DNA from: Nocardioides marinisabuli
GTDB taxonomy: Bacteria > Actinomycetota > Actinomycetes > Propionibacteriales > Nocardioidaceae
DNA length: 64,000 nt
Assembly (NCBI RefSeq): GCF_013466785.1
Contig: NZ_CP059163.1
Span: 1,922,001-1,986,000 of the forward strand
Reading direction: 5' to 3'
The position numbers were made by a program, and so were the translations under genes. Below are positions 9,455-17,017 of the stretch, in pieces. The notes beneath the pieces are model-generated. The model was not told where the DNA came from and ran no database searches. It saw only the letters and a list, made by a program, of their open reading frames with translations. Position 1 is the stretch's first letter; every line of letters starts with the position of its first letter.

Positions 9455-9485
9455 GGGCGACCTCAGGGGCGACCTCAGGGGCGAC
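9455..9485. repeat. 12-nt tandem duplication spanning the stop codon of the FnIII gene
   Basis: GGGCGACCTCAG occurs twice in tandem (9455-9466 and 9467-9478), followed by a third partial GGGCGAC (9479-9485). The minus-strand stop at 9475-9477 lies inside the second unit. It sits between two convergent genes only 22 bases apart. Confidence 0.85.
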
Positions 9486-10200
9486 GCAGGTAGACCCGCA
9501 CCCGGGCGGCCGGTCCCTCGCCACGGCCGTTGGTGGCCCGCACCCGGAAGGTGTGCCAACCGGGCCGCAGGCCGTCCCAGACGAGCTGGGTCCGCGGCGC
9601 GGCGGGGATCCAGCCCTGGGTGGTGCGGTCCTCGCCGCCGTGCCGGACCCGGTAGGTGTGCACGGGCGACCCGTGCGGTTCGGCCCCGCCGTGCCAGCGC
9701 ACGACGACCTCCCCGCGGCGCGGCCGCGCCTTGGCGCGCAGGTCCTGGGGTCGACCGGGCGCCTCGGCGCCGATCACGGTCGTGGTCCGCGAGCTCTCGT
9801 TGCCGGCGAGGTCGCGCGCGTAGAAGGTCACCTGGTGCGTGCCCTGCGGCACGCCGACGACCATCGCGTAGTCGACCGGCTCGATCGTGTCCTGCCCGGG
9901 CGCCATGAACGAGCCGTGCGGCACGAAGCCGGACCCGTCGTCGTACTCGTGCTCGGCGACCGGCTCGCCGTCGAGCAGCGCACCGAGGACGGCCAGGTCG
10001 TCGCCCTCGGCGAGCCACCCGGCGACGTACGCCGCCTCGAGCTGGCAGGGCTCGGACCCGGGGCAGGGGTCGAGGTCGATCCGCGGTGCGTCGGTGTCGG
10101 CAGGGGGCTGCTGCGCCGCGACGGCCACCGGGCCGAGCAGCGGCAGCATGGTCGCGGTGGCGCACAGGAGCAGGGCAGCGGGGAGGGTCCGAGATCGCAC
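9475..10200 (-). CDS. Secreted fibronectin type III-like protein
   Basis: A 241-residue exported protein of unknown role. The N-terminus is a signal peptide: a basic start (MRSRTLP), a hydrophobic stretch to about residue 28, and cleavage likely after AVAA. The middle (residues 60-140) resembles a bacterial Ig/FnIII-like fold (GTHQVTFYARDLAGNESSRTTTV). Residues from about 150 to the end read as an FnIII domain (PGRPQDLRAKARPRRGEVVVRW, VHTYRVRHGG, WHTFRVRATNGRGEG). Two cysteines lie near residue 50 in PCPGSEPCQLEAAY. It is monocistronic on the minus strand, 126 bases downstream of the iron importer operon and separated from it by a large palindromic repeat. Role at the cell surface is inferred only. 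Confidence 0.8.
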   Translation of the reverse strand: MRSRTLPAALLLCATATMLPLLGPVAVAAQQPPADTDAPRIDLDPCPGSEPCQLEAAYVAGWLAEGDDLAVLGALLDGEPVAEHEYDDGSGFVPHGSFMAPGQDTIEPVDYAMVVGVPQGTHQVTFYARDLAGNESSRTTTVIGAEAPGRPQDLRAKARPRRGEVVVRWHGGAEPHGSPVHTYRVRHGGEDRTTQGWIPAAPRTQLVWDGLRPGWHTFRVRATNGRGEGPAARVRVYLRRP

Positions 10201-10231
10201 GGTGCGATCCTCCCACGGCGGGCGGGTGCTG

Positions 10232-10326
10232 GGTCGTGGTCCCGGTCGTGGTCCCGGTCGTGTGGCCAGGGACGCGCCCCGGCGCGTCCACAGGCCACGA
10301 CCCGGGCCACGACCCGGGCCACGACC
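10232..10326. repeat. Palindromic array of 12-nt units around a central hairpin (element A1)
   Basis: The left arm has two GGTCGTGGTCCC units plus GGTCGTGTGGCC (10232-10267). The centre GGACGCGCC-CC-GGCGCGTCC is itself a perfect hairpin. The right arm repeats GGCCACGACCCG twice plus GGCCACGACC (about 10293-10326). The arms are near-complementary over about 34 bases. The array ends directly at the ATPase stop codon (10327) and lies between the minus-strand iron operon and the FnIII gene. It could act as a transcription terminator or insulator. A second, larger copy is at 14177-14300. Confidence 0.9.
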
Positions 10327-11085
10327 TCAGCCGTAGTGGACCGCCACCCGGTGCCCGCGCACCGTCTCGACGTGCACGTCGACGCCGTACAGCCCGCGCA
10401 GCACCTCGGGGGTGACGACCTCGGTGGGCGGGCCCTGCGCCACCACCCGGCCCCCGGCCATGGCGATGATCTCGTCGGACCAGCGGGAGGCGAAGTTGAT
10501 GTCGTGCAGCACCACCACGACGCGGGCGCCCAGGGTGTCGGCGGCGGTGCGCAGCATCCGCATGATGGCCACGGCGTGGGTCAGGTCGAGGTTGTTCAGC
10601 GGCTCGTCGAGCAGCAGGTACTCCGTCTGCTGGGCCAGGGTCATCGCGATGAAGGCACGCTGGCGCTGGCCGCCGGAGAGCTGGTCGAGGAAGCGGTGGG
10701 CGAGCCCCGTGAGGTCGAGCCGGGCGAGCACGTCGTCGACGACCGCGACGTCCTCGGTGGTCGGTCGCCCCCGTGAGTGCGGGAAGCGGCCGAAGGACAC
10801 CAGGTCGCGCACGGTCAGCCGGGCCGCGAGGTCGTGCTCCTGGCGCAGCACCGCCAACCGGGTCGCCAGCTCGCGCGAGCCGGCGCGGTGCACGTCGAGG
10901 TCGTCCACGTGGGCCGTGCCCCGCTCGGGGCGCAGCAGCCGCGCCACCACCGAGAGCAGGGTGGACTTGCCGGCACCGTTCGGGCCGATCAGGGCGGTGA
11001 CGCCCGCAGTCGCGAGGTCGAGCGTGACGTCGTCGACGACCGCGGCGTCGTCGTACTGCTTGGTGAGCGAGCGGACGGTGATCAC
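10327..11085 (-). CDS. Iron-chelate ABC transporter ATP-binding protein (FecE/FepC/CeuD-like)
   Basis: ATPase subunit powering the two adjacent FecCD-type permeases. The 252-residue protein shows Walker A (IGPNGAGKST), the Q-loop (LRQEHDL), the signature LSGGQRQRAFIAM, Walker B (YLLLDEPLNNLD) and the switch His (VVLHDIN). The length is normal for FepC-like proteins. The GTG start at 11085 overlaps the upstream permease stop by 4 bases, so the four genes form one minus-strand operon read SBP-permease-permease-ATPase. Regulation is probably through the IdeR-type box before the first gene. Among siderophore systems the gene order and sequences resemble the FatBCDE/YclNOPQ (petrobactin-type) group; the exact substrate is not determinable. 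Confidence 0.93.
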   Translation of the reverse strand: MITVRSLTKQYDDAAVVDDVTLDLATAGVTALIGPNGAGKSTLLSVVARLLRPERGTAHVDDLDVHRAGSRELATRLAVLRQEHDLAARLTVRDLVSFGRFPHSRGRPTTEDVAVVDDVLARLDLTGLAHRFLDQLSGGQRQRAFIAMTLAQQTEYLLLDEPLNNLDLTHAVAIMRMLRTAADTLGARVVVVLHDINFASRWSDEIIAMAGGRVVAQGPPTEVVTPEVLRGLYGVDVHVETVRGHRVAVHYG

Positions 11086-12095
11086 CGGCGGGACCTCCTG
11101 AGGACCAGGGCGAGGAAGAGCACGCCGCCGGCGAAGTCGATGATGATCGACAGGCCGGTGGCGTAGGAGAACACGCGCTCGAGGAGCAGCTGGCCCAGCA
11201 CCAGCGTCACCACCCCGAGCGCGGCGGCGGTGGGCAGGCTGTGGCGGTGCCGGTGCCCCACGAGGCGGTAGGCCAGGTGGGCCACGAGCAGGCCGAAGAA
11301 CGTGATCGGCCCGACCAGAGCGGTCGAGACCGAGACCAGGACCGCCACGGCCACCAGCACACCCATCACGGTGCGCCGGTGGTCGACGCCCAGGCTGGTC
11401 GCGACCTCACGCCCCAGCGCCAGCACGTCGAGGGTGCTGCGCAGGCGCCACACGGCCGCCACCGTCAGGGCCACGGCCAGCGCGGAGATCCCCAGCAGGG
11501 TCTCGTCGACGGTGTTGAAGGAGGCGAAGAAGGAGTCCTGCAGCACCGCGAACTGGGTCGGGTCGAGCATCCGCTGCAGCAGGCTGGTCACCGAGCGCAG
11601 GAGCGTGCCGACCACGATGCCCACGAGCACCAGCACGTGCAGGTCTCGGCGGGCGCCGACGAAGAGCCACTGGCTGAGCAGGGCCACCACCGCGACCATC
11701 ACCGTCGTCTCGACGACCCACAGGACACGGGCGCCGTCGGTGCCGGTGACCGCGTTCTCGCTGGTGCCGACCGAGAACACCACCAGGGTCGCGACCAGCA
11801 GGTGCAGCGCGTCGAAGCCCATGATGCCGGGGGTCAGGATCGTGTTGGCCGTGACCGTCTGGAAGAGCACCGTCGAGACCGCCACGGCGACGGCCACCAG
11901 GGCCAGCGTCGCGACCTTGCGCACCCGCAGCTCCAGCACGTACTCCCAGGCCGGGGGCAGGTCCCACAGCACGAACGCCGCGCAGACCGCCAGCGCCGCG
12001 ACCGCGCTCAGCGCCGTCGCGGCCCGGGCGCGGTGCTCGTGGGTGGCCCGCGGGGCGGGCGCGTACGCCGCCGCGGGTGCGTTCTCAACCGACAC
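11082..12095 (-). CDS. FecCD-family iron-chelate permease (second permease)
   Basis: One of the two membrane subunits of the siderophore importer. It has 337 residues with about nine hydrophobic spans. FecCD features are the LRVRKVATLALVAVAVAVSTVLFQTVT region near the N-terminus and the GLLVAHLAYRLVGHRHRHSLP coupling-helix region (the G-x-x-x-P-H-x-x-R area of BtuC relatives). The N-terminal 30 residues before the first span are cytoplasmic and Ala/Pro-rich. The GTG start at 12095 overlaps the stop of the upstream permease by 11 bases, and its own stop overlaps the ATPase start. Resembles FatC/YclO-type permeases more than FepG. Confidence 0.92.
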   Translation of the reverse strand: MSVENAPAAAYAPAPRATHEHRARAATALSAVAALAVCAAFVLWDLPPAWEYVLELRVRKVATLALVAVAVAVSTVLFQTVTANTILTPGIMGFDALHLLVATLVVFSVGTSENAVTGTDGARVLWVVETTVMVAVVALLSQWLFVGARRDLHVLVLVGIVVGTLLRSVTSLLQRMLDPTQFAVLQDSFFASFNTVDETLLGISALAVALTVAAVWRLRSTLDVLALGREVATSLGVDHRRTVMGVLVAVAVLVSVSTALVGPITFFGLLVAHLAYRLVGHRHRHSLPTAAALGVVTLVLGQLLLERVFSYATGLSIIIDFAGGVLFLALVLRRSRR

Positions 12096-13134
12096 GGGAG
12101 GACCCCTTGAGGAGGAGCACCAGGAACACCACGCTGCCCACGACGCCGACGACCACGCCCAGGGGGATCTCGTAGGGGTGGCGCAGGGTGCGGCCCAGGA
12201 CGTCGCAGACCAGCACGAAGCCGGCGCCGACGAGGGCCACCCAGGGGATGCTGCGGCGCACGTGGTCGCCGAGGAACAGCCGGACCACGTTGGGCACCAC
12301 CAGGCCCAGGAACGGGATGACCCCGGCGGTCGTCACGACCACGGCGCTGACCAGCGCCACCACCACGAGACCGGTCATCAGCACGCGCCGGTGGTCGACG
12401 CCGAGACCGGTCGCGACCTCGGCGCCCAGGCCGGCGATCGTGAAGCGGTCGGCGACCACCCAGGCGACCACGGCCAGCCCGCCGGCGACCCAGAGCAGCT
12501 CGTAGCGACCGCGCAGGATGCCCGAGAAGTCGGCGGTGGTCCACGCGAGCAGTGACTGCACCAGGTCGTGGCGGTAGGCCACGAAGGAGGCGGCCGCCCC
12601 GACGACCCCGCCGAACATCAGGCCCACCAGCGGCACCATCACCGGCGAGCGCAGCGGCATCCGGCTCAGCAGCAGCAGGAACACGGCGGTGCTGGCCAGC
12701 GCGAAGAGGCTGGCCACGCCCGCCTTGGCGATCAGCGGCAGCCCCGGCGCGAACAGCATCACCACGACCAGGCCGAGGGTGGCGGAGTCGACCGTGCCGG
12801 CGGTGCTGGGGTCGACGAACCTGTTGCGCACCAGCACCTGCATGATCAGCCCGGCGATCGAGAGGGAGACGCCGGCCAGCACCAGTGCGGTGGTGCGGGG
12901 GCCGCGGCTGACCGCGACCAGCTCCCAGGCGCCGGGCTCGCCGCGCAGCAGCGCGGCGGGGGAGACGTCGCTGACCCCGACGAACAGGCTGACGAGGGCC
13001 AGCGCCGCCACCACGACGGCGCCGAGCAGCAGCGGGCCGGCGCCGGACCGCCGGCCCCGGCCGGCACGGCGTACCGCGTCGACCGGGGCCGGTGGGGGCG
13101 GGGCGGTGGCCAGCGACCGGGGTGCTGCGCTCAG
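12085..13134 (-). CDS. FecCD-family iron-chelate permease (first permease), probable CTG start
   Basis: Partner membrane subunit of the importer, FatD/YclN-like. With a start at 13134 it has 349 residues and about nine membrane spans. Family motifs include LAGVSLSIAGLIMQVLVRNRFVDPS and FLGLVVPNVVRLFLGDHVRRSIP. The start is unusual. The only start-like codon near the upstream stop is CTG, in a CTGA overlap with the lipoprotein TGA (13131-13134). No ATG or GTG occurs in frame until inside the first span. The next upstream ATG is at 13245, giving a 115-base overlap and a poor Arg/His-rich leader. CTG is chosen for length and coupling; the 13245 ATG is the alternative. Confidence 0.88.
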   Translation of the reverse strand: MSAAPRSLATAPPPPAPVDAVRRAGRGRRSGAGPLLLGAVVVAALALVSLFVGVSDVSPAALLRGEPGAWELVAVSRGPRTTALVLAGVSLSIAGLIMQVLVRNRFVDPSTAGTVDSATLGLVVVMLFAPGLPLIAKAGVASLFALASTAVFLLLLSRMPLRSPVMVPLVGLMFGGVVGAAASFVAYRHDLVQSLLAWTTADFSGILRGRYELLWVAGGLAVVAWVVADRFTIAGLGAEVATGLGVDHRRVLMTGLVVVALVSAVVVTTAGVIPFLGLVVPNVVRLFLGDHVRRSIPWVALVGAGFVLVCDVLGRTLRHPYEIPLGVVVGVVGSVVFLVLLLKGSSRVG

Positions 13135-14096
13135 GACGCGATCCCGTCGGCCACGTCGGAGACCATGGTGCGGGTGGCGGTCAGGCCGCCGCTGACGATG
13201 TACCAGGCCAGCGGGTCGAGCTGCACGACCTGGTCCTGCGACCACGCGGTGGTGCGCGCCACCAGGGCGTTGTCGAGCACCTGCTCGGCCGACTCGCCCG
13301 AGGTCTCGCCGATGGCGACGTCGCGGTCGACCACGAAGAGCCAGTCGGGGTCGGCCTCGGCGACGAACTCGAAGGAGACCGGCTCGCCGTGGGTGGCGGA
13401 GTCGATGTCGACGGCCGGCTCGACGCCCAGCGCGTCGTGGACCAGGCCGAAGCGCGAGCCGGCGCCGTACGCCGAGACCTCGCCGGCCGACGTCATCACG
13501 ATCAGGCCGGTGCCGGCCTCGGCGCCCGCGGCGCGGGTCTCCTCGACCTCGGCCTCGAGGTCGGCGAGCGCCTGCTCGGCGGCGTCCTCCTCGCCGAGGA
13601 CCGCGGCCAGCGACCGCACGTTGCGCTCGACCGAGCCCAGGTAGTCGCTCTCGTCGACCGACAGGTCGATGGTCGGGGCCAGCTCCTCCAGGTCGGGCAT
13701 CGCCTCCAGGCTCCGCCCGGTCACGATGATCAGGTCGGGGTCGATCTCGGCGACGGCCTCGAAGTCGGGCTCGAAGAGGCTGCCGATGATCGGCGCGTCG
13801 TCGTACGCCGACAGGTAGTCGGGCAGCGCGAACTCGGGGACGCCGGCCACCTCGCCGCCCAGCGTGTCGATGGTGTCGAGGACGCCGATGTCGAAGGTGA
13901 GGACGCGCTCGGGGTCCTGGGGCACCTCGACGGGTCCCCGGGCGGTCTCGATGGTGACGGTGGCGCCGCCGCCGGCGTCGGTCGCGGTCTCCTCGGAGCC
14001 GCCGCAGGCGGTCAGGGCCAGGGCGGCGGGCAGGGCGAGGGTGGCCAGGGCGACCGAGGTCGGCCGGGGACGGCGCAGGTGCATCGGGGACTCCAT
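13131..14096 (-). CDS. Iron-siderophore substrate-binding lipoprotein (FatB/YclQ-like)
   Basis: Captures ferric siderophore outside the membrane and delivers it to the FecCD permeases. The 321-residue protein has a lipoprotein signal ending in the lipobox LTAC and a GGSEETATDAGGG linker. The mature start of the fold, VEVPQDPERVLTFDIGVLDTIDTLG, is typical of class III binding proteins near YclQ and CeuA. Further family features are PDLIIVTGRSLEAMPDLEELAPTI and the C-terminal DPLAWYIVSGG. ATG at 14096 is the first gene of the operon, with an iron-box-like sequence just upstream. Substrate could be petrobactin-like catecholates by resemblance, but this is inference. Confidence 0.93.
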   Translation of the reverse strand: MESPMHLRRPRPTSVALATLALPAALALTACGGSEETATDAGGGATVTIETARGPVEVPQDPERVLTFDIGVLDTIDTLGGEVAGVPEFALPDYLSAYDDAPIIGSLFEPDFEAVAEIDPDLIIVTGRSLEAMPDLEELAPTIDLSVDESDYLGSVERNVRSLAAVLGEEDAAEQALADLEAEVEETRAAGAEAGTGLIVMTSAGEVSAYGAGSRFGLVHDALGVEPAVDIDSATHGEPVSFEFVAEADPDWLFVVDRDVAIGETSGESAEQVLDNALVARTTAWSQDQVVQLDPLAWYIVSGGLTATRTMVSDVADGIAS

Positions 14097-14104
14097 CTTG
14101 AGAG

Positions 14105-14133
14105 GTGAGGCTTACCTAAGTAAGGCTACCCTC
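14105..14133 (-). promoter_or_regulatory. IdeR/DtxR-type iron box upstream of the siderophore importer
   Basis: The bases AGGCTTACCTAA followed by GTAAGGCTACCCTCA match half-sites of the actinobacterial iron box (consensus TTAGGTTAGGCTNACCTAA). Two overlapping inverted half-sites can be seen. The site lies 10-40 bases before the lipoprotein start, where a bound Fe(II)-repressor would block transcription of the operon. Confidence 0.8.
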
Positions 14134-14176
14134 AGTGGAGCCGGGGTGTGCGAGGGGTCCCACCACGTGGCCGCTC

Positions 14177-14300
14177 GGGTCGTGGCCTGGGTCGTGGCCT
14201 GGGTCGTGGCTTGGGTCGTGTGCCCTCGGACGCGCCATGGCGCGCGCATGGCCCACGACCCGGACCACGACCCGGACCACGACCTGGACCACGACCCAGC
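14177..14300. repeat. Palindromic array of 12-nt units around a central hairpin (element A2)
   Basis: The left arm holds four GGGTCGTGGCCT-like units (the third ends CTT, the last is GGGTCGTGTGCC). The centre contains CGCGCCATGGCGCG. The right arm holds four CCCGGACCACGA/CCTGGACCACGA-like units ending CCACGACCCAG. The arms can pair over about 48 bases. Same design as the array at 10232-10326, but with four units per arm instead of three. It lies 30 bases beyond the symporter stop and before the iron box. Confidence 0.9.
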
Positions 14301-14331
14301 CAGGAGCCGGCGCGGGGCGGAGAGCAGGTGC

Positions 14332-15876
14332 TCAGCCGCGGTCGAGGTCGACGGCCTCGGGGGTGTGCAGGCGCACCATGAAGCGGCGCACGTGCAGCGG
14401 GGCGGTGCGCCGGGTGGCGCGGCTGACCACGACCATCACCAGGAACGACAGCGGCACGCTCCAGGCGGCCGGTCGGCGCAGCAGGATCTCGACCCAGCCG
14501 TCGGCCCAGCCGGGGAAGAGGGTCAGCAGCGCCGCCAGCCCGGACCCGAGACCCCCGGCGGCCAGCCCCGCGAGGGCGCCCGCCGCGGTCAGCCCGCGCC
14601 ACCAGATGCCGAGCAGCAGCAGCGGGCAGAAGGTGGAGGCGGAGACGGCGAAGGCGAGCCCGACGGTGGTCGCCACGCCGACCTGCGACTCCGAGAGCGA
14701 GACCACCGCCGGCACCACCACCGCCAGCACCGCGCCCACCCGGAAGGCGGCGACCCCGCCGAGCCGGCGCCCGGCGTACGGGCGGCCGGTGACGTCCTGG
14801 CTCAGCACGCCCGCGACCGCGATGGCCAGCCCCGACGACGTCGACAGGAACGCGGCGAAGGCGCCGCCGACCACCAACCCGGTCAGCAGGTCCCCGCCGA
14901 GGCCCGGGAGCATCAGCCGCGGCAGCTCGAGGACCAGCACGTCGGAGCGCCCGCTGGCCGCGAGCTCGGCGGCGTACACCCGCCCGAGCGCGCCGTAGAC
15001 CGGCGGCACCATGTAGAAGACGCCGATCAGCACCAGCACCACCAGCGTCGTACGACGCGCGGCCCGGCCGTCGGGGTTGGTGTAGAAGCGCACCACCACG
15101 TGCGGCAGCCCCATCGTGCCCAGGAACGTGGCGACGATCAGCGAGTAGGTCAGGTAGAGCCCCATCGAGCCGGACTCGGCCAGCGGGCTCGACCACGACA
15201 GCGTCCGGGTCGCGCCGGCGTGCACCGCGGCCGGGTCGGCGCCGGGGCGGCCGTCGCCGGCCCACACGACCAGCAGCACGGCGGCCGGGACCAGCAGGGC
15301 GGTGAGCTTGAGCCAGTACTGGAAGGCCTGCACCAGGGTGATCGAGCGCATCCCCCCGCTGATGACGTTGACCAGCACCACCGTGCCCACCACCAGCGAG
15401 CCCAGCCACGTCGGGCCGCCCACGGCGCTGGCCAGGGTGATGCCGGCGCCCTGGAACTGCGGCAGCAGGTAGAGCCAGCCGATCGCGACCACCAGCAGCG
15501 AGCAGGCGCGGCGCACGGTCTGCGAGTCGAGCCGGGCCTCGGCGAAGTCGGGCAGCGTGTAGGCCCCCGAGCGGCGCAGCGGCGCCGCCACCAGGGTCAG
15601 CAGCACCAGGTAGCCCGCGGTCCAGCCGACCGGGTACCAGAGCATGTCGGCGCCGAAGGTGAGCAGCAGCCCCGCGACCCCCAGGAAGGAGGCGGCCGAG
15701 AGGTACTCGCCGCTGATCGCGGAGGCGTTCATCCGCGGCCGCACCGTGCGCGAGGCGACCATGAAGTCGCTGGTGGTGCGCGAGAAGCGCAGCCCGTAGG
15801 TGCCGATGGCCAGCGTCGCCACGCTGACCACCACGAGCGCGACGATGCCGGGCGCGGCGTCGAGGTCGGGGCTCAC
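14332..15876 (-). CDS. Sodium:solute symporter (SSS family, ActP/MctC-like monocarboxylate carrier)
   Basis: A 514-residue membrane carrier with about 13 hydrophobic spans, likely importing acetate, pyruvate or similar carboxylates with Na+ or H+. Family features are ASAISGEYLSAASFLGVAGL near the N-terminus (the ActP/MctC region), GGMRSITLVQAFQYWLK, MGLPHVVVRFYTNPDGRAAR and the sodium-site helix AFAAFLSTSSGLAIAVAGVLS. The GTG start at 15876 overlaps the DUF485 stop, as in yjcH-actP pairs. The LytS/LytTR genes upstream in the same operon suggest sensing of the same substrate. The family is certain; the substrate is inferred from partners. Confidence 0.92.
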   Translation of the reverse strand: MSPDLDAAPGIVALVVVSVATLAIGTYGLRFSRTTSDFMVASRTVRPRMNASAISGEYLSAASFLGVAGLLLTFGADMLWYPVGWTAGYLVLLTLVAAPLRRSGAYTLPDFAEARLDSQTVRRACSLLVVAIGWLYLLPQFQGAGITLASAVGGPTWLGSLVVGTVVLVNVISGGMRSITLVQAFQYWLKLTALLVPAAVLLVVWAGDGRPGADPAAVHAGATRTLSWSSPLAESGSMGLYLTYSLIVATFLGTMGLPHVVVRFYTNPDGRAARRTTLVVLVLIGVFYMVPPVYGALGRVYAAELAASGRSDVLVLELPRLMLPGLGGDLLTGLVVGGAFAAFLSTSSGLAIAVAGVLSQDVTGRPYAGRRLGGVAAFRVGAVLAVVVPAVVSLSESQVGVATTVGLAFAVSASTFCPLLLLGIWWRGLTAAGALAGLAAGGLGSGLAALLTLFPGWADGWVEILLRRPAAWSVPLSFLVMVVVSRATRRTAPLHVRRFMVRLHTPEAVDLDRG

Positions 15877-16274
15877 CGCCGCGGACCCCTCCCGGGCCGG
15901 GGGCCGGGGGCGCGGCCGGCCTCCATCAGCTCCACGAACGCGTCCTCGTTGCTCTCGGCGCGGCGCAGGTAGCGCCACCCGAGCAGCACCAGGAACGGGT
16001 AGGCCAGCACGCCCAGCAGCAGCCAGGCCAGCGGCAGGCCCAGCACCTGCACCTCGGTCAGCCCCGGCGCCAGCACGAACAGCACCGGCAGCACCCCCAG
16101 GCCCAGGACCAGCACCACCAGGGTGCGCACCGCGAGCCACAGCTGCTCGCGCAGCAGCGAGCCGAGGTAGAGCGTGCCGAGCGGGGTCTCGTCGTCGACC
16201 TCGCGGGTGCGCGCCAGCGGCGTACGCCGGCGCGGTGGGCCGGTGACCCGCACCCGGGCCGGCGGCTCGTTCAC
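15873..16274 (-). CDS. DUF485-like small membrane protein, symporter partner
   Basis: A 133-residue protein with two membrane spans (about residues 50-75 and 85-110: VLGLGVLPVLFVLAPGL and LPLAWLLLGVLAYPFLVLLG). The cytoplasmic N-terminus is Arg-rich, and the tail after WRYLRRAESNEDAF is charged. The position directly before an ActP-like symporter, with 4-base overlaps on both sides, and the two-span layout fit the YjcH/DUF485 group. The family match is moderate because the N-terminal 45 residues are longer than usual. Starts with GTG at 16274 overlapping the response-regulator stop. Probably an accessory or assembly factor of the carrier. Confidence 0.75.
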   Translation of the reverse strand: MNEPPARVRVTGPPRRRTPLARTREVDDETPLGTLYLGSLLREQLWLAVRTLVVLVLGLGVLPVLFVLAPGLTEVQVLGLPLAWLLLGVLAYPFLVLLGWRYLRRAESNEDAFVELMEAGRAPGPRPGRGPRR

Positions 16275-17017
16275 CCGCCACCCCGGCGCAGCAGGAGGTC
16301 GCGCAGCTCGCGGGTGTGGCGCCGGCTGACCCCCAGCTCGACGCCGGGGCCCCCGCCGGGTCCGGTGACCACGACCGAGCAGCGCCCGGCGTCCATCCGC
16401 ACCTCGTGCACGTGGGCCAGCGAGACCAGCAGCGAGCGGTGGATGCGCACGAAGCCGGCGGCGGCCCACTCCTCCTCCAGCGTCGAGAGGGCGGCGCGCA
16501 CCAGGTGGGAGCCGCCGGCGGTGTGGAGGCGCACGTAGTCGCCGTGCGCCTCGACGTGGGTGAGCTCGGAGCGGTGCACGAAGCGGGTCACCCCGCCGAG
16601 CTCGACCGGGATCTGGAGGTCCTGGTCGGCGGGGGAGCGGGTGTCGCCGCCACCGACGCGGCGCACGGCCTCGGCGAGCCGCTCGGCGCGCACCGGCTTG
16701 AGCACGTAGTCGACGGCCTGCAGGTCGAAGGCGTCGACGGCGTGGCCCTCGTGGGCGGTGACGAAGACGATCGCGGGCGGCTGCTTGAAGCGGGTCAGGA
16801 CCTGCGCGAGCTCGAGGCCGCTGAGCCCGGGCATCTGGATGTCGAGGAACAGCGCGTCGACCTCCTGCTCCTGCAGCACCCGCAGCGCCTCGGTCGCCGA
16901 GTCGCAGGTCAGCACCTCCCCGACGCGCTCGTCGCGCTGCAGCAGGTAGGCCAGCTCGCCGAGGGCGGGCCGCTCGTCGTCGACCACCAGCACCCGCATG
17001 CGGGCGGCGGCGCTCAC
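16271..17017 (-). CDS. LytTR-family response regulator
   Basis: A 248-residue two-component regulator. The receiver domain (residues 7-125) has the acidic pair in VLVVDDERPAL, a phospho-acceptor Asp near residue 57 (DALFLDIQMPG), a conserved Thr/His segment (IVFVTAHEGHAVDAF) and Lys in DYVLKPVRAERL. The C-terminal LytTR DNA-binding domain (about 145-245) contains THVEAHGDYVRLHT and GFVRIHRSLLVSLAHV. GTG 17017 overlaps the kinase stop; an ATG at 16999 directly before MRVLVVDD is the alternative. In the same operon as a LytS-like kinase and a symporter, as in BtsSR/YpdAB-type pyruvate-sensing systems. It likely activates transporter transcription. Confidence 0.93.
   Translation of the reverse strand: MSAAARMRVLVVDDERPALGELAYLLQRDERVGEVLTCDSATEALRVLQEQEVDALFLDIQMPGLSGLELAQVLTRFKQPPAIVFVTAHEGHAVDAFDLQAVDYVLKPVRAERLAEAVRRVGGGDTRSPADQDLQIPVELGGVTRFVHRSELTHVEAHGDYVRLHTAGGSHLVRAALSTLEEEWAAAGFVRIHRSLLVSLAHVHEVRMDAGRCSVVVTGPGGGPGVELGVSRRHTRELRDLLLRRGGG

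Noticed and set aside
10200..10330. Riboswitch upstream of the FnIII gene
   Set aside because: The sequence is explained by symmetric 12-mer arrays and a hairpin; no known aptamer core is visible.
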